Assembly: GCA_014859275.1 (NCBI GenBank)
Contig: JACUUO010000007.1
Location: forward strand, 1 to 41,121
Origin: Actinomycetota bacterium
Lineage (GTDB): Bacteria; Actinomycetota; Aquicultoria; Aquicultorales; Aquicultoraceae
DNA: 41,121 nucleotides
Direction: 5' to 3'
The notes below the pieces were generated by a model that was not told where the DNA came from, ran no database searches, and was given only the letters and a program-made list of their open reading frames with translations. Position numbers and translations under genes: made by a program. This document shows, piece after piece, positions 17,402 through 27,246 of the stretch; the first letter of the stretch is position 1; every line of letters begins with the position of its first letter.

Positions 17402-18574
17402 ATGGTAACTGTTAAAAGTTTAAGCGTAGCCATAGATGCATTTAGGTTAATATCTGAGCCTTTAACAAGTGGGGCTGTATATGTATCGGAACTCACACAA
17501 GCACTTTCTGGACTACCAGAGATAAAAGAGCTATATTTGTTCGTACCCAGCAAACCGCAGGAAGATTTTACTTACGAAACCCTGCTTCAAAATAAAAAAG
17601 TAAAGTTTATATATCCAGAGACAGAGCGATTTCCAGCACAAAGATTCCGTAAGCAAGTTCACTGGATACAAGTGGAAATCCCGCGACTTATTCGCAACTT
17701 AAATACAAGCATTGACTTTTATATAGCTCCATACCATCATCCTCCAATTCTACTACCAAGAGAAATACGGATCGTCACAGTTATACATGATCTCTGTGGC
17801 CTAGGAGTTGGCTTTCCTAAAACAAAAAAGCCATTCTATCAGCATTTGCTGCTGCTTACTTTATCTAGCCTAAGATCTGATCGCTTAATACCTATTTCAG
17901 ATTTTACGAAGAAGCAACTTGAGGCGCGCTTTCCATATGTCTCTAATCGCATAGCAGGCACCGTTTATAACTCTGTAACCTGCAGACTTGTGGATTCTAA
18001 ACTAGCGGAGGAGGTGTGTCTAAAGTATGGGTTTAAAAAAATGGAGTATTTCTTAGGCTTAGGCATACTTAACGCCCGCAAGGGGCTTGATATCATTCTT
18101 GATTCGTATGGACTTTATGAGGCAAATGGCGGGAAGGCGGCACTTGTGCTGATTGTTGCAGGTCGCCTCCGTGCTGCCATTGAGGAGTTAATAAAAAAAT
18201 TTGATCTGAGCGATGTTTTTTTGGTATCGGATATAGATTTTCTAGAGAGGGACGCGCTTTACCAATGCGCTTTAGCGCTTCTGTTTCCAAGTCGTTGTGA
18301 GGGTTTCGGCTACCCGGTAGTTGAGGCCATGCGTCAAGGTTGTCCACCGATTGCTTGGCAGGGTACCCCGGCAAAGGAGATTGTTGGTGAAACCGTGCCA
18401 TTGCTTAAGTTGCTAGATCCTAAAGAGGTTGCCGATCAAATGCGTGCTTATGAAGATATCACACCGGAAGAAAGAAGAGTAATTGCTGGTAGTCTTACAG
18501 AGCGATCTTTTCTGTTTGATGGAACCACGTTTGGAAGAAACTTTTTTAATGCTATGACAAGGGGTTGGCAATAA
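17402..18574 (+). CDS. GT4-family glycosyltransferase
   Basis: The 390-residue GT-B enzyme carries VIHDLCGLGVGFPK in the middle, ISDFTKKQLEARFPYV before the second domain, then LGLGILNARKGLDIILDSY and the E-x7-E motif in RCEGFGYPVVEAMRQG. This resembles mannosyltransferases of exopolysaccharide loci, but specificity is not readable. The ATG lies directly after GAGG, too close for ideal pairing, so the start is less certain than the frame. The stop codon TAA overlaps the ATG of the next glycosyltransferase by one base, which indicates translational coupling. Confidence 0.88.
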   Translation: MVTVKSLSVAIDAFRLISEPLTSGAVYVSELTQALSGLPEIKELYLFVPSKPQEDFTYETLLQNKKVKFIYPETERFPAQRFRKQVHWIQVEIPRLIRNLNTSIDFYIAPYHHPPILLPREIRIVTVIHDLCGLGVGFPKTKKPFYQHLLLLTLSSLRSDRLIPISDFTKKQLEARFPYVSNRIAGTVYNSVTCRLVDSKLAEEVCLKYGFKKMEYFLGLGILNARKGLDIILDSYGLYEANGGKAALVLIVAGRLRAAIEELIKKFDLSDVFLVSDIDFLERDALYQCALALLFPSRCEGFGYPVVEAMRQGCPPIAWQGTPAKEIVGETVPLLKLLDPKEVADQMRAYEDITPEERRVIAGSLTERSFLFDGTTFGRNFFNAMTRGWQ

Positions 18575-19710
18575 TGCGGGTACTGCATATTCTAAACGAG
18601 CTCAGGCCTTCTGGTTTTGAGGTAATGTTAAAAGTATCTGCGCCTTATTGGCAGAAGATGGATGTCCAGGCTGAACTTCTGGCCACAGGTAAGGATATCG
18701 GCCAATATGCCCAATCTTTAGAGGAGGTGGGCTATAAAACTTACCACTTGCCATTCTCTCGCTCTTACTTACGCGCGCGCTCTTTTTTTGCTTCCCTTTA
18801 TAAGTTCCTACGGTCCAACAAGTATGATGTTGTCCATGCTCATGTAGAGGGGGGCCTTTTTTGGATAATATTAACTGCTAAGCTAGCGGGTGTGCCCCAA
18901 GTGGTAAAGACTATCCATAATGTTTTCCCCTGGAGAGGTTGGCTTGGGTTTAAACGCCGGTTTCAGAAGATGATTTTACGCTTTATGGGTATTCCACACG
19001 TGAGCGTGGGTCCATCTGTAAGAACTACTGAGTGGGAATATTTTCGGAACCCAACTCTATATATCCCAAACTGGTACGACAGCGAAAGGTTTGTTCCGTT
19101 AAACCCTGAATCACGTAATGAAATCAGGGAAAGACTTAACATAGATGAGGATACATTTACTGTTGTTAGCGTAGGCAATTGTTCACGCACCAAAAATCAT
19201 ACCGCACTTCTTGGCGCCCTTGCCAATATATCAGACAAGATAAAGTTTCTATACCTTCATGTCGGCGAGGAAGAACCTGGGCAGCCCGAGCGCCATTTGG
19301 CTGGAGAATTGGGAATAACTAAACAGGTCCATTTTCTGGGGTTTGTTGAAGACATTTCTCCTATTTTGAATGCGGCTGATGTGTACGTAATGCCATCGCT
19401 GCATGAGGGATTTAGTATAGCTGCGATGGAGGCGATGGGAGCTGGCGTTCCTTCGATATTGGCTGACGTACCTGGACTAAGGGATTTTAAAGATATTGCG
19501 GATGGGGTATTCTGGGTTAATCCTGAAGCCGCTTCTCTATCTGAAGCGCTAATTACTATAGCGTCTATGCCGAAAGAAAAGCGCAGGGAGATTGGGTTGG
19601 CCTTGCATCACGCCGTTTACGAAAGATTTAGCATTGAGCAAGGGGTAGGCGCTTATGCTTCTCTTTATGTAAATGATGATTCGGAAGTTGGTTTAGAGTG
19701 GGGTTATTGA
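18574..19710 (+). CDS. GT4-family glycosyltransferase
   Basis: The 378-residue protein begins MRVLHILNELRPSGFEVML, a typical GT4 N-terminus with the G-x-E loop. It contains KTIHNVFPWRG, VGNCSRTKNHTALLGAL and the E-x7-E motif HEGFSIAAMEAMGAGVPSI. I chose ATG 18574 (overlapping the upstream stop by one base) because AAGGGG lies about 10 bases before it; an in-frame TTG at 18565 would add three residues. It works with its neighbours in assembling the repeat unit on the lipid carrier. The donor sugar is unknown. Confidence 0.88.
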   Translation: MRVLHILNELRPSGFEVMLKVSAPYWQKMDVQAELLATGKDIGQYAQSLEEVGYKTYHLPFSRSYLRARSFFASLYKFLRSNKYDVVHAHVEGGLFWIILTAKLAGVPQVVKTIHNVFPWRGWLGFKRRFQKMILRFMGIPHVSVGPSVRTTEWEYFRNPTLYIPNWYDSERFVPLNPESRNEIRERLNIDEDTFTVVSVGNCSRTKNHTALLGALANISDKIKFLYLHVGEEEPGQPERHLAGELGITKQVHFLGFVEDISPILNAADVYVMPSLHEGFSIAAMEAMGAGVPSILADVPGLRDFKDIADGVFWVNPEAASLSEALITIASMPKEKRREIGLALHHAVYERFSIEQGVGAYASLYVNDDSEVGLEWGY

Positions 19711-21020
19711 TTTTTGCAGTGGGTGTGGCAATAGCCGCTCTCGCCCTGGCTGAAATCGCTATATTTACCTCAAGGTTTTCCATTTTGGCGCCATGGCTTA
19801 TTTTGCTGGTCTTCCTATGGCAAGCCTTTACTATGTCGCTAACAAAAGTCAGCTTGGGAATCCTCAACGTGTATCCGCAGGATGCCGTTTTCATCATCCT
19901 GGCCATGGTAGGTATTGTTCGCCTAGTTATGCGTAACAAATTTACTTATGTGCATATACTTTGGCTTTTCCTTGGGTTCCTGATAATGTTTTCATTTGCC
20001 CGGGGTGTCGCGATTCACGGTTTTGAGAGTGCTGGGGTGGAGCTACGGGAGTTTTTTTACTTCTTTGCAGGGGCGCTTTATTTTATGAATTTTCCTACAG
20101 GTTCTCAGCATCTCAAGCGCTTGACTCTAGCGTGGCTTTGTGTTGCCGGCGCATTATTTTTGTTGGCCTTATTTCGCTGGGCAGCCGGTGGACTTAGCCT
20201 AGGCATACCCCAGCCATGGCTGGAAACGGGACATGGAGGTTTGCGCGTGCTTAATGCAGCCCAGGCACTCTTTTTATTTCAGGCGTTCTTGGTAAGCCTT
20301 TTTCTAAAGTTCGTGCCTGATAGCTCTCGCCTCTGGCGTAGCTTTTCCAGCGTATTGTTGCCAGTAGTGGTGTTATTGCAGCACCGGACCGTATGGGTCT
20401 TAGCGCTGGTCGCCACGATGTTAGCTGCTTTTCAGCAGGGAAAAGTAAGACGCCGGGTTGCTTATATTCTCACAAGTGCCGTAGTAGCAGGAGCGATTTT
20501 TGGCCTGGTGGTATTTGGTGAGAACATAAGCAAAATCCCGGATTCTTTAAGCGCTTCTGTAGACGAAGCAATAAATAAGAGTGACAGTACTTTTATATGG
20601 AGGGTTGAGAGTTGGAGCGCGTTACTGGCCGAAAGAAGTTCATTCGGGTACTCGGATTATCTTTTCGGTAAGCCTTTCGGATCGGGCTACGTTCGAAAAG
20701 TCTGGGATTTTGAAAGGACGGAAACCCCGCATAATTACTATATTCAAACCTTCCTGCGGTTAGGTGTATTCGGGTTAATTGCCCTGCTCTGCACTTATGC
20801 GATTTTGATCAGTAGACTCGCGCAATCTGCTTCATATAAAGCCAGTGGGTACTTTGGCGGGCGGCTCGTATATATACTTTTGATGACCCAGCTAATCTTT
20901 TTCATTACATATTCGCCGAGTTATGAGCAGGGAATAGTGCTGGGGCTGGCGATGGCGCTATGTATGAAGCGCGATGAAGATGGAGTCGGAGATCAAGATG
21001 AGCAAGCGAGGATTGCATGA
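19698..21020 (+). CDS. Wzy-like O-antigen polymerase/ligase membrane protein
   Basis: The 440-residue polytopic protein has about 10-12 hydrophobic segments. A large extracytoplasmic loop holds the conserved PHNYY motif (about residue 345), followed by LRLGVFGL, as in Wzy_C/O-antigen ligase proteins. It is expected to polymerise or ligate repeat units outside the membrane. It overlaps the upstream gene by 13 bases with a GTG start; a TTG at 19707 inside the upstream stop is an alternative. Its own stop overlaps the next ATG (ATGA). Polymerase and ligase cannot be told apart from sequence alone, but the adjacent Wzx and Wzz favour polymerase. Confidence 0.82.
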   Translation: MGLLIFAVGVAIAALALAEIAIFTSRFSILAPWLILLVFLWQAFTMSLTKVSLGILNVYPQDAVFIILAMVGIVRLVMRNKFTYVHILWLFLGFLIMFSFARGVAIHGFESAGVELREFFYFFAGALYFMNFPTGSQHLKRLTLAWLCVAGALFLLALFRWAAGGLSLGIPQPWLETGHGGLRVLNAAQALFLFQAFLVSLFLKFVPDSSRLWRSFSSVLLPVVVLLQHRTVWVLALVATMLAAFQQGKVRRRVAYILTSAVVAGAIFGLVVFGENISKIPDSLSASVDEAINKSDSTFIWRVESWSALLAERSSFGYSDYLFGKPFGSGYVRKVWDFERTETPHNYYIQTFLRLGVFGLIALLCTYAILISRLAQSASYKASGYFGGRLVYILLMTQLIFFITYSPSYEQGIVLGLAMALCMKRDEDGVGDQDEQARIA

Positions 21021-21892
21021 AGGATTCAGCAAAGCATATAGCCATCCTAATGACCTGCCACAACCGGCGGGAAGAAACGCTGGGATGTTTGAGGAGGCTA
21101 TTTGAGCAAAAGCTTAACCCAGAGGTAAAGCTGAAGGTTTACTTGGTGGATGATGGAAGCATTGATGCCACTTCGGAGGCTGTGCAAGCCTCCTATCCTG
21201 AAGTGAAAGTGATTAAAGGAGACGGAAGCTTGTATTGGGGTGGTGGCATGCGTCTTGCGTTTGCAGAGGCGCTCAGGAATGATTACGATTATTATCTTTG
21301 GCTGAACGATGACACGATGCTCCAGCCGGGTGCAGTTGGAAGCCTGCTCAGCGCCCATCAAAGCCTTGCCAACCGCGGTAAGTCCAATTCTATCGTTGCT
21401 GGACAAGCACAGGATCCTATCACCGGGGCGCTAACATACGGTGGAGTAATAAGGCCGAGCCGTTGGTGGCCCCTAAAGTTTAGGCCGATAGAGGCTAATG
21501 GAGAGCTTCAAGAATGCGAGACTATGGATGGCAATTGTGTGCTTATCCCTCGTGAAGTGGCCAAGTTGGTGGGCAATCTGGATAAAATCTTTACCCACAG
21601 ATCGGGGGATTGGGACTATGGTCTTAGGGCTCGCATGCTGGGGTGCTCGATATGGGTAATGCCGGGATTTGTAGGCACATGCACCAGGAACCCGGAAAGC
21701 ATCCACTGGATGGGCACAAATCTCCCTCTTATTGAGCGACTTAAGAAGGTAAACCATCCCAAGGGGATTCCTCTTCGAGAGAGGATGGTTTACTCCAAAA
21801 GGCACGCGGGTCCGTTCTGGTATTTATACTGGATGGCGCCGTATGTCTATTTATTTGTAGGTCCGACGCTTAAAAAATTACGTCGCAGATAG
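21017..21892 (+). CDS. GT2-family glycosyltransferase (rhamnosyltransferase-like)
   Basis: The 291-residue GT-A enzyme has ILMTCHNRREETLGCL at the N-terminus, the nucleotide-binding VDDGS (about 43-47) and the metal-binding LNDDT (about 95-99). The acceptor/catalytic region DWDYGLRARMLG resembles the GT2 rhamnosyltransferases. A C-terminal hydrophobic stretch (WYLYWMAPYVYLFVG) may associate with the membrane. ATGA overlap with the Wzy-like gene means translational coupling. Rhamnose as donor is only a family resemblance; no rhamnose biosynthesis genes are in the window. Confidence 0.88.
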   Translation: MKDSAKHIAILMTCHNRREETLGCLRRLFEQKLNPEVKLKVYLVDDGSIDATSEAVQASYPEVKVIKGDGSLYWGGGMRLAFAEALRNDYDYYLWLNDDTMLQPGAVGSLLSAHQSLANRGKSNSIVAGQAQDPITGALTYGGVIRPSRWWPLKFRPIEANGELQECETMDGNCVLIPREVAKLVGNLDKIFTHRSGDWDYGLRARMLGCSIWVMPGFVGTCTRNPESIHWMGTNLPLIERLKKVNHPKGIPLRERMVYSKRHAGPFWYLYWMAPYVYLFVGPTLKKLRRR

Positions 21893-21963
21893 TGCTTTAA
21901 TCAAATATTGCTTTTGCCTCTGTCTGATGCAATTCTCAGTTTTAGTCGCCGGGGTTAATATAG

Positions 21964-23205
21964 ATGATTCATGAAGAAGGGGTCTCCTTCGTGGGAAAGC
22001 AAAAAGTCTATATTGTTACACTATTGGCGCCTCGTGGAGAAACGGGCGTTCAAACTCACTTTAATGCGTTTGCAGATATCGCATGGCTGAATCAGGTAGA
22101 GGTAGATATAATCACCCCCGGTAAAGCAAATATGGTTATGCGAGGAACTCTACGGCGTATTGGAATTTTGCTTGGGTGGTGCAAAAAAGAGTGGGGGATC
22201 TTGTGGACCAGGTGGGTGCAGTACGTACTATTGCTGCAGCTACTATACTTACGACTGAGATGTCACAAGACGTACAAAAAAACTATATATGCCCAAGATC
22301 CTCTCAGCGCTAAAGCCGCTCTTCGCCTTAGGAATGCGGGGCATGCGCTAGAAATTGTGCTTGTCTTACACTTTAATATTTCAGAAGCGCATGAAGTGAT
22401 TGAAAAGGGATATGCCACGAAAGGTAGTTTGCTCTACCGGCATTTCTTAAAGCTTGAAAAGGAAGTTCTTCCAAGGGTTGATCGATTATTATTTGTATCC
22501 GATTTTATGCGACAGCAGGTACAAAGCAGGTTGCCGGAAACTATGAATATTCCTACGCATGTTATTCCTAACTTTGCCTCTATTCCAAATAGCCAAGAAG
22601 CAGATGAGCTTCATAGTGAAAGCCGAGACTTGATTTCTGTTGGCACGCTTGAACCTAGAAAAAACCAAGAGTTTTTACTGCACGTGTTAGTACACGCTCA
22701 CCGACTTGGTTATAGATACCAACTAACGTTAGTTGGCGATGGCCCTAGCAGGAAAAGATTAGAGGATCTAGCAAGCGAGCTAGGTCTTACACAATATGTG
22801 CTTTTCATGGGGTTTCAACAAAATGGCGCCTCTTTAATTGTCCATCACAGGGCATATGCGCATGCTGCACGCATGGAATCTTTCGGTCTGGTGATAACCG
22901 AGGCACTTGCCAGTGGAAAACCGGTTTTTGCCGCACCTGTTGGCGGTATTCCTGAAATATTCAATGATGGGGTAGAGGGTGTGTTCTGGGATTTAGATAA
23001 TCCGCAAAGATCGGCTGAGCTATTAATAGAAGTTTTGGAAGATCAAGACACCTATCGGAATATGTGTCTAGCTGCGAAAGAACGTTACATGAAAAACTTC
23101 TCTCCTGAGGTACTGGGCAGGAAATGGTTAAACGCAGTGGTAGGTAGTTCAGATACAGAGCTTATGGAGCAAACTCTAGCTCAGACGAGAGAATATTGTT
23201 CTTAA
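21964..23205 (+). CDS. GT4-family glycosyltransferase
   Basis: The 413-residue protein contains VYIVTLLAPRGETGVQTHFN at the start, LLFVSDFMRQQV, VGTLEPRKNQEFLLHVL and the E-x7-E motif RMESFGLVITEALASGKPV. The start is uncertain: ATG 21964 has GGGG about 10 bases upstream, while an in-frame GTG at 21991 is preceded by AAGGGG at 8 nt and would remove nine residues before the conserved core. It is separated by 71 bases from the GT2 gene and probably shares its transcript. Confidence 0.87.
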   Translation: MIHEEGVSFVGKQKVYIVTLLAPRGETGVQTHFNAFADIAWLNQVEVDIITPGKANMVMRGTLRRIGILLGWCKKEWGILWTRWVQYVLLLQLLYLRLRCHKTYKKTIYAQDPLSAKAALRLRNAGHALEIVLVLHFNISEAHEVIEKGYATKGSLLYRHFLKLEKEVLPRVDRLLFVSDFMRQQVQSRLPETMNIPTHVIPNFASIPNSQEADELHSESRDLISVGTLEPRKNQEFLLHVLVHAHRLGYRYQLTLVGDGPSRKRLEDLASELGLTQYVLFMGFQQNGASLIVHHRAYAHAARMESFGLVITEALASGKPVFAAPVGGIPEIFNDGVEGVFWDLDNPQRSAELLIEVLEDQDTYRNMCLAAKERYMKNFSPEVLGRKWLNAVVGSSDTELMEQTLAQTREYCS

Positions 23206-23404
23206 TAAGAGAACTTATAGGAATATGTGCAAACCTTTGCGCAGGCACCACTCTTCAACAGCTTTATCTAGAAATACTATCCATTTTCAGCTAAAAGGCT
23301 TGCTGCATGATTTTCATACAACCTAAAAGGGTAAATCATAGCTTAGCTGTTTATATCTAGGATAGCTTTTCGCTGGAGTTGGTGATGCTTGAGAGGTGGT
23401 ATTA

Positions 23405-24460
23405 TTGCACAAACGCAAAGCGCTAATTACTGGAATTACTGGACAAGATGGGGCATATCTTACTGAGCTTCTACTTGCCAAAGGATACGAGGTACATGGG
23501 ATCATCCGTCGGGCATCGACTTTTAACACTGATCGGATCGATCACCTGTATCGAGACCCCCATGATCCCCAAGCGCATGTTCTTCTACATTATGCAGATC
23601 TAACCGATGGTGCTAGTCTACGCAGGGTAATGGAAAAAGTTATGCCGGATGAAGTATACAATTTAGGGGCACAGTCTCATGTAAGAGTCTCCTTTGAGGT
23701 TCCTGAGTTCACGGTGGACACGGTAGTGATGGGGACACTTCGCCTTCTTGAGGCAGTGCGGGAGTACCAACAGCGCACAGGAAAACAGGTGCGGTTTTAC
23801 CAAGCGAGTTCGTCGGAGATGTTTGGCGCAGCCCCGCCACCGCAATCCGAGACGACGCCGTTTTATCCACGTAGCCCTTATGCGTGTGCTAAGGTCTATG
23901 CCTATTGGCAAACAGTAAACTACCGGGAGGCCTATGGAATGTTTGCCTGCAATGGCATTCTCTTTAACCACGAATCCCCCCGCCGGGGAGAAACATTCGT
24001 AACCAAGAAAATTACCCGTGCTGCAGCTAGGATAAAGCTAGGGCTTCAGGATAAGCTCTACCTAGGAAATCTTGATGCCAGGCGAGACTGGGGTTTTGCA
24101 GGGGATTACGTAGAGGCAATGTGGCTTATGCTTCAGCAGGATGAGCCAGATGATTACGCTATTGCTACGGGAGAGTCTCATTCAGTGCGAGAATTCTTAG
24201 ATGAGGCATTTGGTCTTCTGGATTTGGATTGGCAAGAATACGTGGAGATCGATCCTCGCTACTTCCGGCCTACAGAGGTGGACTTTCTCTTAGGAGATGC
24301 CAGCAAAACCCGGCAAAAGCTTAACTGGGCACCTAGAGTTACCTTTAAAGAGCTGGTTAAAATGATGGTGGAGCATGATCTTGAACTCGCACGACAAGAG
24401 AAGACCTTAAAGGATGCGGGCCATGTGATAGCGCTTCGGGGGATTGCCTGTAATGAATAA
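23405..24460 (+). CDS. gmd: GDP-mannose 4,6-dehydratase
   Basis: Converts GDP-D-mannose to GDP-4-keto-6-deoxy-D-mannose, the first step to GDP-L-fucose. The 351-residue extended SDR protein has the NAD(P)-binding [28 protein letters not shown] and the catalytic Y-x3-K in [28 protein letters not shown] is typical of Gmd. I chose TTG 23405 because GAGAGGTGG ends 5 nt before it and because the family starts just before [12 protein letters not shown]; an in-frame GTG at 23396 lies inside that ribosome-binding site. fcl overlaps its 3' end by 8 bases. Confidence 0.95.
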   Translation: MHKRKALITGITGQDGAYLTELLLAKGYEVHGIIRRASTFNTDRIDHLYRDPHDPQAHVLLHYADLTDGASLRRVMEKVMPDEVYNLGAQSHVRVSFEVPEFTVDTVVMGTLRLLEAVREYQQRTGKQVRFYQASSSEMFGAAPPPQSETTPFYPRSPYACAKVYAYWQTVNYREAYGMFACNGILFNHESPRRGETFVTKKITRAAARIKLGLQDKLYLGNLDARRDWGFAGDYVEAMWLMLQQDEPDDYAIATGESHSVREFLDEAFGLLDLDWQEYVEIDPRYFRPTEVDFLLGDASKTRQKLNWAPRVTFKELVKMMVEHDLELARQEKTLKDAGHVIALRGIACNE

Positions 24461-25382
24461 AGACGCCAAAATTTATGTGGCAGGGCATAGAGGGCTGGTT
24501 GGCTCAGCCATCGTAAGGAAGCTTAAGACAGAAGGCTATTCTAATTTGTTTACTTATACGCATAATAAGTTGGATCTTACCGATCAACAAGCAGTAGATC
24601 GCTTTTTTGAGACCGAACGCCCTGAATATGTCCTCCTGGCTGCGGCTAAGGTGGGGGGCATTCTAGCCAACAGCACATACCCGGCGGATATTATCCGGGA
24701 CAATTTGCTTATACAAACTAATGTTATTGATGCGGCTTACCGCTACGGGGTTAAAAAGCTTCTATTTTTGGGATCTTCCTGTATTTATCCTAAATTTGCT
24801 CCCCAGCCTATAAAGGAAGATTACCTGCTTAGCAGTGAGTTGGAGCCGACAAACGAGCCTTATGCTGTAGCTAAAATCGCTGGAATAAAGATGTGCCAGT
24901 CATATAACCGTCAGTACGGCGCTAACTTTATCTGTGTAATGCCGACAAACCTTTACGGTCCAAATGATAATTTTGATCTTCAAACTTCCCATGTCCTGCC
25001 GGCATTGATTCGCAAGTTTCACGAGGCAAAGCTTGAGGGCGCCACGCAAGTAGTAGTGTGGGGTACGGGCAAACCGCATCGCGAATTCTTACACGTCGAT
25101 GATCTGGCTGATGCTTGCCTTTTCCTGATGAACAACTATGATAGCCCCGATATCATCAATATTGGAGTTGGCGAAGACCTAACAATTGCAGAATTGGCGC
25201 ATGTAATTAAGGATGTTGTTGGCTATAGCGGTAAGATCGTGTTTGATACCGCCAAGCCGGATGGCACCCCGCGCAAGCTCCTTGATGTCAGTAAATTATT
25301 TAATCTAGGGTGGACGCCTCGTATTGGTCTGGTTGATGGCATCCGATCTACCTACGAGTGGTTTTCTAAGAATAAGATTTAG
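24453..25382 (+). CDS. fcl: GDP-L-fucose synthase
   Basis: A bifunctional epimerase/reductase that turns GDP-4-keto-6-deoxymannose into GDP-L-fucose using NADPH. The 309-residue protein has the nucleotide-binding [12 protein letters not shown], the catalytic [12 protein letters not shown] with GSSC, and YAVAKIAG (Y-x3-K). [10 protein letters not shown] and [15 protein letters not shown] are family hallmarks. ATG 24453 was chosen over the in-frame TTG 24444 because GGGGGA lies about 9 bases upstream. Together with gmd and manC it supplies GDP-fucose, implying fucose or a related deoxysugar in the polymer. Confidence 0.95.
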   Translation: MNKDAKIYVAGHRGLVGSAIVRKLKTEGYSNLFTYTHNKLDLTDQQAVDRFFETERPEYVLLAAAKVGGILANSTYPADIIRDNLLIQTNVIDAAYRYGVKKLLFLGSSCIYPKFAPQPIKEDYLLSSELEPTNEPYAVAKIAGIKMCQSYNRQYGANFICVMPTNLYGPNDNFDLQTSHVLPALIRKFHEAKLEGATQVVVWGTGKPHREFLHVDDLADACLFLMNNYDSPDIINIGVGEDLTIAELAHVIKDVVGYSGKIVFDTAKPDGTPRKLLDVSKLFNLGWTPRIGLVDGIRSTYEWFSKNKI

Positions 25383-25402
25383 CGGTTCATACTTATTGTA
25401 AT

Positions 25403-26896
25403 TTAGGATGCTTGCCCTTTTATGCTTCGGTAATCTTTAAAGGAATCACTTTCGAGTTTTCTAAAGTAATCATCGTCGGTTCTTACAATATCATCTTCTT
25501 CAAGGTACTCTCCGTTTTGCACTTCGATGATTTTTAATGGAATCATCCCTGGATTCTCCAGGCGATGGATAGTTGACGGTGGGATAAAGGTACTTTCATT
25601 AACATGGACATTGAAAATCTCATTACCCCGTGTTACCCTGGCTGTACCTGAAATTACTACCCAGTGTTCGCTTCTATGGTGATGCAACTGCAGACTTAGA
25701 CGTTCTCCCGGCCTCACCTTGATAACCTTAATTTTAAAGTTAGGGCCACGCTCTAAGAGCGTATAGCATCCCCATGGACGATGAACAGTGCGGTGTACGA
25801 GGTACTCCTCAGCTTCTCTTGCCTTAAGTATATCAACAATCTTTCGCACATCTTGAGCCCTATCTTTTGGGCATACTAAAGTTGCATCATGCGTATCAAT
25901 GACAATCATGTTTTCTAGTCCAAGAGTGGTAACCAAACGTTCATCTCCATAGATGATCGAGTTTTTGGACTCGATATTGATCACATTGCCAATGGTAGCA
26001 TTGATCTGTGCATCCTTTTCAAGAAAATCGCCAAGTGCGGTGAGGCTGCCGACGTCATTCCAATCCAAATCGACCGGAATAACCGCAACTTTATCTGATT
26101 TTTCCATAACACCGTAATCGATGGATATTGCCTCAGCCTTAGAAAAAACGGCTTTTGCCTTCTCTGAGCCCCACTCATCAAGCGAGAAATCTTTAAACTG
26201 TATCAACAAGTAATATAGGTTTGGCATCAATCGCTTGATCTCGCCTAGAATGGTACTTGCTTTAAAAACAAACATCCCACTGTTCCAGTAATAATCACCC
26301 GATTGAATGTAGCTTTTAGCAGTCTCTCTGTCGGGTTTCTCTACAAAGCTTTCCACAATAAAAGAGGGATATGATTTGCCATGATCTTTATGGGGCGCAC
26401 CTGCTTTAATGTAGCCAAAACCCGTCTCAGGTTTACTTGGCTTCAGTCCCAAGGTAACTAGATAATCAGCCTGAGCAAGCTCGGCTGCGTGTTCTAGAAC
26501 GGATAGGAATTCAGATGGATTATTAATGATGTGATCGGATGGGAGGACTACCATCACTGCATCTGGATCTATGCTAGATAGATGCATAACGGCAAGCCCT
26601 ATCGCTGGGGCCGTATTTCTAGCCTGGGGCTCAACTAGATAGCCAACCTTGTCAAAAGAATCTTTTTCTGTAATGAGGGTAGTCCTTATCTCATCGGCAA
26701 GCTTACTGTTTGTGACCACATAGATCTGTTCTTGTGGGATGAGTGGCAATAATCTCTTAATCGTCTGCCAAATTAAACTCTCGGTGCCAAAGACCTTGAG
26801 TAGCTGTTTTGGGCTCATCTCCCGGCTTAAGGGCCAAAACCTTGTCCCAGCACCTCCAGCTAATATAACGCCGTATAAATTTCTCGAATCAACCAA
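25403..26896 (-). CDS. manC: Mannose-1-phosphate guanylyltransferase / mannose-6-phosphate isomerase
   Basis: Type II bifunctional enzyme that makes GDP-mannose from mannose-1-P and GTP and interconverts fructose-6-P and mannose-6-P. The N-terminal pyrophosphorylase domain has the signature GVILAGGAGTRFWPLSRE with PKQLL. The C-terminal cupin carries RPWGCYTLLERG, then LQLHHHRSEHWVVISG with the metal-binding histidines. The open frame runs back to 27082, but the TTG at 26896 has AAGGAG 6 nt upstream and fits the family N-terminus, giving 497 residues; the extra 62 codons look noncoding. It faces gmd/fcl convergently with a 20-base gap and no clear terminator. Confidence 0.93.
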   Translation of the reverse strand: MVDSRNLYGVILAGGAGTRFWPLSREMSPKQLLKVFGTESLIWQTIKRLLPLIPQEQIYVVTNSKLADEIRTTLITEKDSFDKVGYLVEPQARNTAPAIGLAVMHLSSIDPDAVMVVLPSDHIINNPSEFLSVLEHAAELAQADYLVTLGLKPSKPETGFGYIKAGAPHKDHGKSYPSFIVESFVEKPDRETAKSYIQSGDYYWNSGMFVFKASTILGEIKRLMPNLYYLLIQFKDFSLDEWGSEKAKAVFSKAEAISIDYGVMEKSDKVAVIPVDLDWNDVGSLTALGDFLEKDAQINATIGNVINIESKNSIIYGDERLVTTLGLENMIVIDTHDATLVCPKDRAQDVRKIVDILKAREAEEYLVHRTVHRPWGCYTLLERGPNFKIKVIKVRPGERLSLQLHHHRSEHWVVISGTARVTRGNEIFNVHVNESTFIPPSTIHRLENPGMIPLKIIEVQNGEYLEEDDIVRTDDDYFRKLESDSFKDYRSIKGQAS

Positions 26897-27141
26897 TCCA
26901 AACTCCTTATGATGTCTCGGATAACTTACAGGTTCGGCGGCAATTGTCGCCCCCTTCAGATATCCCAGCTTACTAACGCCTATGCAGCTACCATCTAAAC
27001 CATGACCAAAAACCAGTTTTACATTACAAACTGGGACCTTTTTTACCCGATTCTTATAGCTTTTAGACAGATGCAAGGTCACTCAAATATCAGGGCATTA
27101 CTGATTTTCCTTGCTAAAGTGCATTTATTTTGCTAAGCTGA

Positions 27142-27239
27142 ACTTGTTTAGGCAAGTTAAATAGCGCATTAACAGGATGTATATCACCCCTGTCAGGTAA
27201 GCTTGCCTAAACAAGTATATGCGCTTCCTGGCAGGGGTG
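27142..27239. repeat. Interleaved inverted repeats between manC and the ccm genes
   Basis: Three inverted pairs occur in the order X-A-B-X'-A'-B'. X is ACTTGTTTAGGCAAG (27142-27156) with its exact complement at 27202-27216. A is AGCGCAT (27163-27169) with ATGCGCT (27219-27225). B is CACCCCTGTCAGG (27185-27197) with CCTGGCAGGGGTG (27227-27239, one G-U). All three cannot form simple nested hairpins at once. The block lies between divergent genes and ends 7 bases before the next start codon, which uses the AGGGGTG of B' as its likely ribosome-binding site. Confidence 0.75.
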
Positions 27240-27246
27240 TCCCTAT

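Noticed and set aside
26897-27082. N-terminal extension of ManC
   Set aside because: The open frame continues upstream, but the family N-terminus starts near GVILAGG and an AAGGAG lies at the right distance from TTG 26896. The extra residues show no domain.
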